NCBI RefSeq assembly: GCF_024213555.1
Contig: NZ_JANAVO010000008.1
Coordinates: forward strand, 62,001 to 126,000
Source of the DNA: Allokutzneria sp. A3M-2-11 16
GTDB taxonomy: Bacteria > Actinomycetota > Actinomycetes > Mycobacteriales > Pseudonocardiaceae
Length of the DNA stretch: 64,000 bases
Direction of reading: 5' to 3'
The stretch's first letter is position 1; each line of letters opens with the position of its first letter. The translations under genes and the position numbers were made by a program. Under the pieces are notes generated by a model that was given only the letters and a program-made list of their open reading frames with translations, had not been told where the DNA came from and did no database searches. Positions 46,006 to 54,530 of this stretch are shown here, piece after piece.

Positions 46006-46066
46006 GGCGTTAGATTCCCTGAACGGGTCGTTCAGGGAATCCAACGCCCGAACGACCCGTTCAGGG
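46006..46066. repeat. Overlapping inverted repeats that can form alternative hairpins
   Basis: Hairpin 1 has arms 46006-46024 and 46030-46048 (19 bases, one mismatch, 5-base loop). The segment 46017-46033 also pairs with 46050-46066 (GAACGACCCGTTCAGGG). The two structures exclude each other. It lies in the 104-base spacer between the kinase and the GMC gene. It may be a terminator, an attenuator, or a copy of a dispersed palindrome. Confidence 0.65.
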
Positions 46067-46086
46067 CACAACGACTGGGGAATCTC

Positions 46087-47568
46087 GTGCATGTGGATGT
46101 CTTGATCGTCGGCGGGGGTGGGGCGGGCTGCGTGCTGGCCGCCCGGCTCAGCGAGGACGAGCGGATCACCGTGGGGCTTCTCGAAGCCGGGCCGGACTAC
46201 GGTCCCTTCGACCCGCGGCGCTGGCCCGCCGAACTGCTCAACGCCCGTTCCGCCGCGCGTGGGCACGACTGGGACCTCGAAGCCCCGCCGTGTTGCGCGC
46301 GGGCCAGGGTGATCGGTGGTTCCTCGGCGCACAACGGTTGCTGGGCAACGCTCGGCGCGCCCGCGGACTACGACGCGTGGAGCAAGTACTCCGACGGAGC
46401 CTGGGACTACTCGCAGCTTCGCCCGTACCTGAAGAGCGCGATCGAGACGCTGCGCGTGCGGCCGGTGCCGGAGGAGGACCAGACTCGTTGGCACCACGCG
46501 GTCATCGACGCCGCGGGTGAGCTGGGCATGCCGTTCCTCGACGACATCAACGCCGAGGACGCCCGCGAGGGCATCGGCTGGGTGCCGCTCAACGCGGTCG
46601 GAGCGACCCGCTGGCACACCGGCTTCGCTTACCTCGACCCGGCGCGCGGGCGGCCGAACCTGAAGATCCTGCCGGACTCGCTCGCGGCTCGCCTGATCAT
46701 CGAGGGCGACCGCGCGACCGGCGTCGTCGCTGTCCGGGACGGCAAGGAATACACCGTCACGGCCGACCACGTGGTCCTCGCGTCGGGTACCTACGGCACC
46801 CCGCCTTTGTTGATGCGCAGCGGAATCGGGCCGGAGCACGTGCTCACCGAGCTCGGCGCGCCGGTCACGCTGCGGCTGGACGGAGTGGGGGAGAACCTGG
46901 TCGACCACAGCTCCCTCGGCCTCATGCTCGACCCGCTGGACACGCTCGCCGGGGAGATGCCCAACGCGGCGGAGTCCTACTTCGCGCAGACCGTGGTGAA
47001 GGCGCGCTCCAGCGAGTCCGACGAGTTCTGGGACATCCACATCGTGCCGTCGGCGGGCCCCGCCGAGGACGCGCAGGGCTTCTACACCGGCCCGCTCTCG
47101 GCCGGGCTGTACGTGTTCGTGATGTCGCCGCGCTCCAGGGGAACCGTGCGCGCGGCCTCGCTCGACCCGGCCGCCTCGCCCAAGATCGACCACGGCTTCT
47201 TCACCGACGCCGAGGGCTACGACACGAAGATCATCCTTGAGGGCGTCGAGCTGGCCCACGACTTCGCCCGCACCCAGCGGCTCGCCGGGCTGACGGGGCT
47301 GACCCCGTGGGCGGAGAAGGAACGCGAGCAGACCTCGATCCTCGCCGCGGCCAGTGGTTACTGGCACCCGGTCGGCACCTGCGCGATGGGGCCCGCGGAC
47401 GACCCGATGGCGGTCGCGGGCGGAGACGGCAAGGTGCACGGTCTGTCCAATGTGTACATCGGAGACGCCTCCCTGATGCCGGTCATCCCCCGGGCGAACA
47501 CCCACCTCACGACGGTGGCCGTCGCGGACCGACTGTCCGCGCTGCTGCTGGAAGGAGCACTGCGATGA
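46087..47568 (+). CDS. GMC-family flavin oxidoreductase
   Basis: A 493-residue FAD enzyme. The dinucleotide motif VLIVGGGGAGCVLAARLSE is at the N-terminus. The GMC signature blocks RVIGGSSAHNG and VVLASGTYGTPPLLMRSGIGP are present, and the C-terminal active-site histidines appear in GYWHPVGTCAMG and NTHLTTVAVA. It would oxidise an alcohol of the cyclitol or sugar to an aldehyde or ketone, ready for transamination. The GTG at 46087 is the start of the conserved region, with GGGGAA upstream. The LLM gene overlaps its stop. Confidence 0.9.
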   Translation: MHVDVLIVGGGGAGCVLAARLSEDERITVGLLEAGPDYGPFDPRRWPAELLNARSAARGHDWDLEAPPCCARARVIGGSSAHNGCWATLGAPADYDAWSKYSDGAWDYSQLRPYLKSAIETLRVRPVPEEDQTRWHHAVIDAAGELGMPFLDDINAEDAREGIGWVPLNAVGATRWHTGFAYLDPARGRPNLKILPDSLAARLIIEGDRATGVVAVRDGKEYTVTADHVVLASGTYGTPPLLMRSGIGPEHVLTELGAPVTLRLDGVGENLVDHSSLGLMLDPLDTLAGEMPNAAESYFAQTVVKARSSESDEFWDIHIVPSAGPAEDAQGFYTGPLSAGLYVFVMSPRSRGTVRAASLDPAASPKIDHGFFTDAEGYDTKIILEGVELAHDFARTQRLAGLTGLTPWAEKEREQTSILAAASGYWHPVGTCAMGPADDPMAVAGGDGKVHGLSNVYIGDASLMPVIPRANTHLTTVAVADRLSALLLEGALR

Positions 47569-48419
47569 GGATCGGGCTGCTCTCGCCGAGCATGCCGCCG
47601 TTCACCGACCCGGAGGCGGCGAAGACCCTGGCGCGGCTCGCCGACACGCACGGCGTCGACTCGCTGTGGGTGCCGGAACACGTTGTGCTGCCGGAGAACT
47701 ACACGACGCGCTACCCGTACTCCGATGACGGGCGCATGCCGGTGGCCGCCGACTGGCCGTACCCGGATCCGTTGGCGTGGCTGAGCTTCGTCGCCGGAGT
47801 GACGTCGTCGGTTCGTCTGGTCACCGGAATGCTGGTTCTGCCGCAACGCAACCCGGTGGTGCTGGCCAAGGAGACGGCGACGATCGACCACCTCTCCGGC
47901 GGGCGGCTCGAACTGGGACTGGGCCTCGGTTGGTTCCGGGAGGAGTTCGCCGCGGTCGGCGTGGACTTCGCGGACCGGGCCGCGCGGTTCGAGGAGTACG
48001 TCGGTGTGCTGCGGGCTCTGTGGAGCGGCGACGAGACCTTCTCCGGCGCCTACCACTCGTTCGCCGCGGCGCGCTGCTACCCGAAGCCCGCCGGTTCGAT
48101 CCCGCTGATCATGGGCGGTCACAGCGTCGCCGCCGCGCGACGGGCCGGTCGGCTGGCGGACGGTTTCTTCCCCGCGGTGGGTGATCCGGTTCCCCTGTTC
48201 GAGGAGTGCCGCGCCGCGGCGGCCGAGGCGGGCCGCGACCCCTCGTCGATCGACCTGATCGCCGAGGCGTCGCCGGTGACGCCGGAGCGCGTGGAACAGT
48301 TGCGCGCCATCGGGGTCACGCGCGTGCTGGTCTACCCGCCGCAGGTCCCGCTCGACGAGCTGCCCGACGCGTTCGAGGCGTTCGCCGCGGACTTCCTCCG
48401 GCAGGTCCGGGACCTGTAG
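47565..48419 (+). CDS. LLM-class (F420-dependent type) oxidoreductase
   Basis: A 284-residue TIM-barrel oxidoreductase of the luciferase-like group, with the family blocks SLWVPEHVVLP, ATIDHLSGGRLELGLGLGWFREEF and PLIMGGHSVAAARRAGRLADGFFP. The LGLGLGWFREEF motif is common in F420-dependent actinobacterial enzymes. It probably reduces or oxidises a cyclitol carbonyl or alkene. The cofactor choice (F420 or FMN) is not proven by sequence. It starts on the stop of the GMC gene. Confidence 0.87.
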   Translation: MRIGLLSPSMPPFTDPEAAKTLARLADTHGVDSLWVPEHVVLPENYTTRYPYSDDGRMPVAADWPYPDPLAWLSFVAGVTSSVRLVTGMLVLPQRNPVVLAKETATIDHLSGGRLELGLGLGWFREEFAAVGVDFADRAARFEEYVGVLRALWSGDETFSGAYHSFAAARCYPKPAGSIPLIMGGHSVAAARRAGRLADGFFPAVGDPVPLFEECRAAAAEAGRDPSSIDLIAEASPVTPERVEQLRAIGVTRVLVYPPQVPLDELPDAFEAFAADFLRQVRDL

Positions 48420-48448
48420 CCGCACCGCCATCGTGGGATGATCACCGG

Positions 48449-49324
48449 GTGGCGGAACTGGACGTGGTCGTGGTCGGCGGGGTCGGTGTGGACACGATCG
48501 TGCGAGTGGGCGATCTGCCCCTGCCGGTCGAGGACACCATCAAGGTCCCGCCGATCCGCCGCTACGTCGGGCACACCGGCAACGGCGTCGCGATGGGCTG
48601 CCACGCCCTCGGGCTGCGCACGCACTTCGCCGACGTGATCGGCGACGACCCCGATGGCGCTCTCGTCCTGGAGCACTACCGCCGCGTCGGGCTGCCGTTC
48701 TCCCACCACGTTCACCCCAGTGGCACCCGCTGTGCCGTGAACCTCGTCGATCGCAACGGCCAACGGACCTCGCTCTACGACGGCCGCCACCCCGACGGCA
48801 TGACCGTCGACCCGTCGCTGTACCGGCCCCTGTTGCGCCGGACCCGGCACGTGCACGTGTCCATTGTGGACTGGGCTCGGGATGCGCTGGCCGCCACCGA
48901 GGGGGTGTCGACGTCGACCGACCTGCACAACTGGGACGGGGTGAGCGAGTTCCGGCAGGACTTCGCCTACGGGGCCGATCTGGTCTTCTTGTCAGCGGGG
49001 AAGCTCGGCGACCGAATGCCCGCCGTCGTCGACGACATCTTTCGCCGCGGGCGCGCGAAAGTGGTCGTGGTGATGGACGGAGGGCGGGGGAGCCACCTGT
49101 GCTTGCCTGATTCTGCTCCGCTTCATGTTCCTCCTGTCCCGGTGGAGTGCGTTGTCGACACCAATGGGGCTGGGGACAGCTATGTGGCCGGGTTCTTGTA
49201 CGCGTTTCTGATGGGGCGCGAGTGGGGGGCGTGTGCTCGTGCTGGGGCGGCGGCGGGTGCGCACGCGGTTCGTTCCGCTGGGACGCACACGTCGTTCATT
49301 TCGGCTGCTGAGTTGGGGTTGTGA
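48449..49324 (+). CDS. PfkB-family carbohydrate/cyclitol kinase, paralogue 2
   Basis: A 291-residue PfkB kinase, a close relative of the one at 45083-45982. It keeps VVVVGGVGVDTIVRV, TGNGVAMGCHALGLRTHF and DTNGAGDSYVAGFLYAFL. The GTG at 48449 was chosen by alignment with the paralogue. It is separated from paralogue 1 by only two genes. Its base composition becomes less GC-rich toward the 3' end (about 49080-49320). Confidence 0.87.
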   Translation: MAELDVVVVGGVGVDTIVRVGDLPLPVEDTIKVPPIRRYVGHTGNGVAMGCHALGLRTHFADVIGDDPDGALVLEHYRRVGLPFSHHVHPSGTRCAVNLVDRNGQRTSLYDGRHPDGMTVDPSLYRPLLRRTRHVHVSIVDWARDALAATEGVSTSTDLHNWDGVSEFRQDFAYGADLVFLSAGKLGDRMPAVVDDIFRRGRAKVVVVMDGGRGSHLCLPDSAPLHVPPVPVECVVDTNGAGDSYVAGFLYAFLMGREWGACARAGAAAGAHAVRSAGTHTSFISAAELGL

Positions 49325-49433
49325 GGCCAGTCCCTGTTTTCCGTGACAGCCGGAACCGCGAGGCGCGGGAACCTGCTTGCCGGGCCGTGCGTCCACCCCT
49401 TGTCCGACCTGAACTCCACCGTAGGGGAAATCC

Positions 49434-49655
49434 GTGGCAAGAGTGGGAAAGTCTCTTCTCGTGGGCGCTGCCGTCGCCGGGCTTCTCGCGGGAACTCCGC
49501 TGAGCGCGTTCGCCGGTCCCACCAATGAGTGGTTCAAGACCAAGTCGGCGTGCGAGAAGCGGGCCGCCGAGATCCGCGACACCGCGAACGGCGCCTGGTG
49601 CGAGTACAAGAAGGGGAAGCCCCGCCCCTGGCGCCTCTACATCTCCGGCAGCTGA
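49434..49655 (+). CDS. Small secreted protein
   Basis: A 73-residue protein. A signal peptide (LLVGAAVAGLLAGTPLSAFAG) precedes a ~44-residue mature part with two cysteines (SACEKR and AWCEYK) and many lysines. I do not recognise the family. It lies between cluster genes but has no obvious pathway role. The GTG start is set by the signal peptide; the ribosome site is weak (GTAGGGGAA). Confidence 0.55.
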   Translation: MARVGKSLLVGAAVAGLLAGTPLSAFAGPTNEWFKTKSACEKRAAEIRDTANGAWCEYKKGKPRPWRLYISGS

Positions 49656-49723
49656 TCGGCACACCGTGAAGCACTCGGCGGCGGCTGGATTCCCGGCCGC
49701 CGCCGAGTGCTTTCGCCGTCAGG

Positions 49724-50107
49724 TCAACAGGAGATCCGGTAGCTCTCCGCGTCGTCGTTGGCGTTGACCCCGTCACGATCCTTGAGTGTCTTCAGATTGC
49801 GGATCTCCGACTTGCGGCGAATGGTCCACTGGCGCGTGCTCGACCCTGGGCTGTCGTTGTTGTAGAGCGTGATCGTGCACGCCGAGTAGTTCACGACCGA
49901 GCTGATCTCGTTGTCGCCGTTCCAGCCACCGATGCCGTAGTCGCCGGTCACGCCCACCTGGTGGACGTAGCGGCTACCGGACCACGTGGGGTCCTCCCAC
50001 ATGCACACGTGGTCCTGCGCGCAGTCGACGGCCGCGGCTACGGCGGGAGTGGCGCCGGTGAACGTCAACAGAGCGGCGGAACCGAGAACGTGAATCGACT
50101 TGAGCAT
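49724..50107 (-). CDS. Secreted peptidase inhibitor family I36-like protein
   Basis: A 127-residue secreted protein. A signal peptide (HVLGSAALLTFTGATPAVAA) is followed by the I36/beta-gamma-crystallin-like fold: CMWEDPTWSGSRYVH and NGDNEISSVVNYSACTITLYNN. I36 proteins of Streptomyces inhibit metallopeptidases. The tail NDDAESYRISC recurs just upstream as a gene fragment. It lies inside the biosynthetic cluster with no evident link to it. Confidence 0.75.
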   Translation of the reverse strand: MLKSIHVLGSAALLTFTGATPAVAAAVDCAQDHVCMWEDPTWSGSRYVHQVGVTGDYGIGGWNGDNEISSVVNYSACTITLYNNDSPGSSTRQWTIRRKSEIRNLKTLKDRDGVNANDDAESYRISC

Positions 50108-50145
50108 TGTGGATGTCGCTCCGTGGAATAGCGGAATACGGGCGC

Positions 50146-50226
50146 TCAACAGGATATCCGGTAGCTCTCCGCGTCGTTGGCGTCGACCCCGCTGGCGTCC
50201 CGGAGATCCTTCAGGTTCTCACCGTC
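50146..50226 (-). pseudogene. Truncated C-terminus of a second I36-like inhibitor
   Basis: Read on the minus strand, this segment encodes ENLKDLRDASGVD then ANDAESYRISC and a stop. It closely matches the C-terminus of the intact I36 gene (RNLKTLKDRDGVNANDDAESYRISC, split here for reading). No start codon or N-terminal part exists: the nucleotidyltransferase gene ends 13 bases upstream. It is the remnant of a tandem paralogue, cut by a deletion or insertion that brought the nucleotidyltransferase gene next to it. Confidence 0.75.
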
Positions 50227-50238
50227 CCGATCACGGGC

Positions 50239-51315
50239 TCACAAAGCGAGACCGTCTCGGTCGGAGCGCAGGTGCTCATCGGCCAGGACGATGCTGTCGC
50301 GCACGGTGACCCCGGCGGGGACGACTGCGCCCGGGAGCACGACCGAACGCAGGACCTTGGCACCCGGTTCGATCACGCAGCCGGGGTGCAGGACGCTGGA
50401 CTCCACCACCGCGCCCGGCGGGACCGGAGCGCCGGACAGAGTGTCCACATCGGACAGATAGGTCGGTGCGGAAGGGGACAGGGTGCGGGGGAGCAGGGCG
50501 GGGTCCATGGCGCCGGACAACAGCTTCAGCTGCTCGGAGTGGTAGCGGTCCACGGTCCCGATATCGGCCCAGTAGCCCTCGATCGGGAACGCCGTCACGG
50601 GACGGCCCTGGCGGATCATCTCGGGCAGGACGTCGCGGCTGATGTCGTGCTGCCAACCGTCCTCGCCGCGCGCGACCAGATCGGAGAGCACCTCCTGGAG
50701 CGCGTCGATGCGGAACAGGCAGAAGGCGGTGAAGATCAGATCGGAGGTCGGGTTCTGCGGTTTCTCCACCAGGGCGCGGACGCGCAGGTCGGAGTCCACG
50801 TCGACCATGCCGAACAGCTTCACGTACTTCAGCTCGATGCGCTGCACTCCGATGGTGCAGTGCGCGCCGGACGCGCGGTGCGCGGCGACCATCGGCGCGT
50901 AGTCGAACAGGTAGACGTGATCAGCGTGCTGCACAAGGACATCCGAAGCACCCGGTGCGAACAGGTACTCGGCGTTGGACAGCAGCGCGTCGGCCGTACC
51001 CCGCTCGGCGGGTCGTTCCGGGAGCATGTCGAAGTCGGAGGTCCGCACCCAGGAGTCGTGCGGTCCGAAGTGGACACGGGTCGGCGAGGAGTCCCAGTGC
51101 TCCAACAGATGGCGGACCAGATCGGCCTCGCGGTGCAGCGACAGCAGCACCACCTCGGGCATGCCCGAGCGCACGGAGTTGATCATGCTGAAGTCCACCA
51201 GGCGGCACGAGGCCGCATACGGCACAAGGGGTTTGCACACCCGGGAGGTCAGCGGGCCCATCCGTTCCCCGAGGCCGCCCGCGAGCAGTCCCGCGCGCAC
51301 ACCGTCGAGGCTCAC
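50239..51315 (-). CDS. GlgC-like nucleotidyltransferase (NDP-cyclitol/sugar pyrophosphorylase)
   Basis: A 358-residue pyrophosphorylase of the glucose-1-phosphate adenylyltransferase type. The nucleotide loop is LLAGGLGERMGPLTSRVCKPLVP, followed by CRLVDFSMINS, equivalent to the YRLIDF of GlgC. A C-terminal left-handed beta-helix (GAVVESSVLHPGCVIEPGAK) is also present. In validamycin the GlgC-like ValB/VldB activates valienol 1-phosphate with GTP; this gene is the natural counterpart, making the donor for the VldE homologue. The nucleotide used is not known. It is the last of three overlapping minus-strand genes. Confidence 0.85.
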   Translation of the reverse strand: MSLDGVRAGLLAGGLGERMGPLTSRVCKPLVPYAASCRLVDFSMINSVRSGMPEVVLLSLHREADLVRHLLEHWDSSPTRVHFGPHDSWVRTSDFDMLPERPAERGTADALLSNAEYLFAPGASDVLVQHADHVYLFDYAPMVAAHRASGAHCTIGVQRIELKYVKLFGMVDVDSDLRVRALVEKPQNPTSDLIFTAFCLFRIDALQEVLSDLVARGEDGWQHDISRDVLPEMIRQGRPVTAFPIEGYWADIGTVDRYHSEQLKLLSGAMDPALLPRTLSPSAPTYLSDVDTLSGAPVPPGAVVESSVLHPGCVIEPGAKVLRSVVLPGAVVPAGVTVRDSIVLADEHLRSDRDGLAL

Positions 51316-52274
51316 CAGGTCCTCCCCTGCGCTCCCGCCGAGGGCAGCAGCCGCCGCAGCACCGCGAGCGAGTTCGTCGCCCCCTGATCGGTCGGCAGCA
51401 ACGCGTCCTCGTGCTCCACGTAGATCACTCCCCGGTAGTCCTCGTCGAGCAGCGCCGCCACGATCTCGGCCCACGGCAGCGAACCGGAACCCAGGGCGCG
51501 GAAGCGGATCGCCGGGCCGGGGCCGTAGCGCGACCACCCGGCGCCACGCGGCTCGAACGGCTCCTGCCAGACCTGGAGGTCCTTCGCGTGCACGGCCGCC
51601 AGATCGGCTCCCCAGCCGCGCACCGCGTTCACCGGGTCGTGCCCGACCGCCGCGAGGTTCGCCGGATCGACGCAGAGGCCGACACTCTCGGCTACGGCGA
51701 GCAACGCGCGTGCGCTCGCCGGATCGTAGGCCACCTGCTTCGGATGTGGCTCAACCACAACGCGAACGCCCAACTCCGATGCAAGCTCCAACGCGGGCTT
51801 CGCCGCGGAGCACCACGCCTGCACGTTGTCCGCCCAGCTGACATCGCTGCCCCACCAGGACAACCACCGGCCCAGATCGGGCACTCCGAGCATGAGCCGC
51901 ACCAACGGCGCGCCGAGCCCGGCAGCGAGCCGCACCGTGCCGAGCGCCGCGCGCATCCCGTACTCGCGCTTCTCCTCGGCGGTCCCCGCGAGCACCGGAT
52001 CGGTGTGCGGGCCGTGCGGGCCGAGCACGAGCTGGGTGTCCCTGCTGTTGCTCACACAACCGACACGGATGTGCGCCGAATCAAGGGCCGCGCGCAGTTC
52101 CGCGTGATGCGCGGGATCGTCGAGCCGTTGCGGGTCGACGAGCTTGAACGTGCTGTCGGTTGGCAGATCCACCACGTCCACCCCGGCCTGTCCCGCGGAG
52201 CGCAACGCCCCGTCGAGCCCGGCGGGCGCGAACGCCGCCAAGCACAGGCCCAGCCGGATCGGTCCATGAGCCAT
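51312..52274 (-). CDS. Sugar phosphate/inosose isomerase-epimerase, AP-endonuclease-2-type TIM barrel
   Basis: A 320-residue TIM barrel of the IolE/IolI/xylose-isomerase-like group. The metal ligands can be placed in VVVEPHPKQVA (Glu), CVDPANLAAVGHDP (Asp, His), AVHAKDLQVW (His) and YVEHEDAL (Glu). Such enzymes isomerize or epimerize ketoses and inososes. It could replace the epimerase ValD/AcbO of C7 cyclitol pathways. The ATG at 52274 has GGGAGGG upstream and overlaps the kinase stop by one base (TGATG). Confidence 0.82.
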   Translation of the reverse strand: MAHGPIRLGLCLAAFAPAGLDGALRSAGQAGVDVVDLPTDSTFKLVDPQRLDDPAHHAELRAALDSAHIRVGCVSNSRDTQLVLGPHGPHTDPVLAGTAEEKREYGMRAALGTVRLAAGLGAPLVRLMLGVPDLGRWLSWWGSDVSWADNVQAWCSAAKPALELASELGVRVVVEPHPKQVAYDPASARALLAVAESVGLCVDPANLAAVGHDPVNAVRGWGADLAAVHAKDLQVWQEPFEPRGAGWSRYGPGPAIRFRALGSGSLPWAEIVAALLDEDYRGVIYVEHEDALLPTDQGATNSLAVLRRLLPSAGAQGRTW

Positions 52275-53230
52275 CAGCCGTTCCCTCCCAAAGATCGCGT
52301 CCACGCCCACCCGTTCAACGAGGCCGGGACCGCAGAGCCGTACGAGCGCAACGATGCCAGCACCATCGCGGTCGGATCGGTCACCAGCGTGGGCTCATCC
52401 GCGCCCAGCTCGTCGACGAGGCGAGCGCCCAGTTCCTTGGCGTACTCAGGACAGCCCTGGAACACGCCCCCGGTCAACGTCGCCGACCACGATCCCGTGA
52501 GGCTCGCGCGATCACGTGCCGCGCGCACTCCGTCGACCATGTCCGTCAACGCCCCGGTCACGACCTCGCCCGCGACCGCGTCGCCGTCCAGCCAACACCG
52601 GCAGACCACCGAAGACAATGCGGCGACAGTGGATTTGGGGAACGCCTCGGCCGCGAGCGAGCGCGCGAGGTCCTGAACGGACGTGCCGCCGAACGCCGTG
52701 CTCAGCGCCGTCGCCGGACCACGCCCGTCCGTACCGCGGACACCTGCCCGTAGGCCGGAAAGGCCGATGGCGAAAGCACTTCCCTCATCGCTGCCCAGGT
52801 ACTCGCAGCCGCCGACGGAGATCGGCTCCCGCTCCCCGTCACTGGCGATGAACCCGGAGCCGGTCCCGCACACCACGGCCACACCGCGCCCGCGCAACGG
52901 CGGCGCCACCAGCAGCGGAACGATGTCGCGGGAGATCACCACGGTCCCGGTCAGCCCGGCCTCGCGGGCTAGCCGGGTCAACCGGTCCAGCTCGCGTTCG
53001 GGTGCGTTCGCGTCCACCGTTCCCGCGTCCACAGTCGCGGTGGCCAGCCACCCGGTTGTCATCCGATCGCCGGACGCCGAGCAGATCGCCCGGAACAGCT
53101 CCCGCAGGTCGTCGTCGGCCGCCCTGGCCCCCACCGACGCCGGGTTGACCGAGCCCCGCCGCCAGCGGGTTCCGTTCTCCAGCAGGGCGGTTGTGCTGCT
53201 GCCGCCCGCGTCGATCGCCCAGTAGGTCAC
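52274..53230 (-). CDS. BadF/BadG-family sugar kinase (N-acetylglucosamine kinase-like)
   Basis: A 318-residue member of the ASKHA kinase group. The phosphate-1 motif is AIDAGGSSTTALL, phosphate-2 is VAVVCGTGSGFIAS, and SVGGCEYLGSDEGSAFAIG is typical of GlcNAc kinases of this family; the adenosine motif is LTGGVFQGC. It probably phosphorylates a cyclitol or amino-cyclitol, the step done by ValC or AcbM in known pathways, though those are from another kinase branch. It begins a three-gene minus-strand operon divergent from the MFS gene. Confidence 0.83.
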   Translation of the reverse strand: MTYWAIDAGGSSTTALLENGTRWRRGSVNPASVGARAADDDLRELFRAICSASGDRMTTGWLATATVDAGTVDANAPERELDRLTRLAREAGLTGTVVISRDIVPLLVAPPLRGRGVAVVCGTGSGFIASDGEREPISVGGCEYLGSDEGSAFAIGLSGLRAGVRGTDGRGPATALSTAFGGTSVQDLARSLAAEAFPKSTVAALSSVVCRCWLDGDAVAGEVVTGALTDMVDGVRAARDRASLTGSWSATLTGGVFQGCPEYAKELGARLVDELGADEPTLVTDPTAMVLASLRSYGSAVPASLNGWAWTRSLGGNG

Positions 53231-53361
53231 CGCACCCCCGCACCATCCCGATCTCTGCCCGGACAACGCTACCGGAGGTGCGGGCCCGGCCCGGCCATCG
53301 TTTGCGCAGTATCGTGGAGCGAGCTGGATCACATGAGTGGGACCCGTGAGACGGAGTGTTT

Positions 53362-54516
53362 GTGCGGCAAGGGAACGGAGTCTTCGGACTCCTCGCGGTG
53401 GCCGCGAGCTGGGGCTTGTTCTGGGGCGGCTGGGCCGCGCTCATCCCGGAGATCAAGGCCGATCTCGTGCTGACCGACCAGCAGTTGGGACTGGCGCTGT
53501 TCGCCGTCCCGGTCGCGGCGGTGCCGTCGATGGTGCTGACCGGCAGACTGGCGCAGCGCCTCGCCCAGCACACGCTCCCGGTGGTGACCGGCGTCTTCGC
53601 CCTAGGCGTGCTGCTGGTGGGCCTGTCCGGGTCGCAGCTGGCCTTCACCGCGTCGCTGCTGCTCGTCGGCGCGGCCAGCGGAGCCATCGAGGTCGCGCTC
53701 AACGCCACCATGGCCGCGCGCGAGGCCCGCGACGGTGAGCGACTGTTCAACAAGGTCCACGCGGCGACCCCGCTGGCCATGGTGGTGGCGGCGCCGTGCG
53801 TCGGCCTGGCCAGGCAGTTGGGTGCCTCGTCGCTGGCAGTGCTCGTCGTGATCGCCGTGCTGGTCGGGCTCAGCGCGATCATGGCGATCGATCCGGCGGG
53901 CTGGAGAGAGAAGGCCGGGCACACGGGTTCGCAGGCCGGTCCCCGGCAGTTCTACACGCCGTTGCTGCTGGTGGGTGCCGTCGCCGCGATGGTGCTGCTG
54001 ATGGAGAACGCGGTCGAGCAGTGGGGCGCGATCCACCTGGAGCAGGAACTGGCCGCGGGGCCGCTGCTGGCGAGCTTCGGCCCGGCGGCGTACATGGCCG
54101 GGCTGTCCGCGGGACGGCTGCTGGCGCAGTGGCAGGGCGCGGCGCTCGGCGACCGCACGCTGGTGATCTCCGGCGGAGCGCTGGGGCTGGTCGGGCTCGT
54201 CGTCGGCGCCGCGGCCTGGAGCCCGGCCACGACGCTGATCGGGTTCGCGGTCGCGGGCATCGGGCTGGCCCCGGTGGTGCCGACGCTGATGGGCGCGGTG
54301 GGCCGGGCGGTCGCGCACGACCAGCGCTCCAAGGCGATCTCGCTGGTGACAACCGTCGGCTACGCGGGCTTTCTGTCGAGCCCGCCACTTGTGGGCACAC
54401 TGGCGGGGTGGCTGGGCCTGCCGACGGTGCTGATGATCGTCGCGCTGTTCGGCCTCGTCGTCATGGCGGGCGCGGCGGCGTTGCGCCTGCTGCCGACACC
54501 GGCCCGCACCGCGTGA
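53362..54516 (+). CDS. MFS transporter
   Basis: A 384-residue protein with about twelve hydrophobic segments and the usual weak central break near residue 190. It belongs to the fucose/sugar-like FucP-type or drug-type MFS; the family-specific motif is not clear. The N-terminal WGLFWGGWAALIPEIKADL and the LFNKVHAATPLAMV segment fit actinobacterial sugar/drug MFS members. It may export the product or import a precursor. The GTG at 53362 has GGAG five bases upstream. Confidence 0.85.
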   Translation: MRQGNGVFGLLAVAASWGLFWGGWAALIPEIKADLVLTDQQLGLALFAVPVAAVPSMVLTGRLAQRLAQHTLPVVTGVFALGVLLVGLSGSQLAFTASLLLVGAASGAIEVALNATMAAREARDGERLFNKVHAATPLAMVVAAPCVGLARQLGASSLAVLVVIAVLVGLSAIMAIDPAGWREKAGHTGSQAGPRQFYTPLLLVGAVAAMVLLMENAVEQWGAIHLEQELAAGPLLASFGPAAYMAGLSAGRLLAQWQGAALGDRTLVISGGALGLVGLVVGAAAWSPATTLIGFAVAGIGLAPVVPTLMGAVGRAVAHDQRSKAISLVTTVGYAGFLSSPPLVGTLAGWLGLPTVLMIVALFGLVVMAGAAALRLLPTPARTA

Positions 54517-54530
54517 CTGGGGGAGGATCT

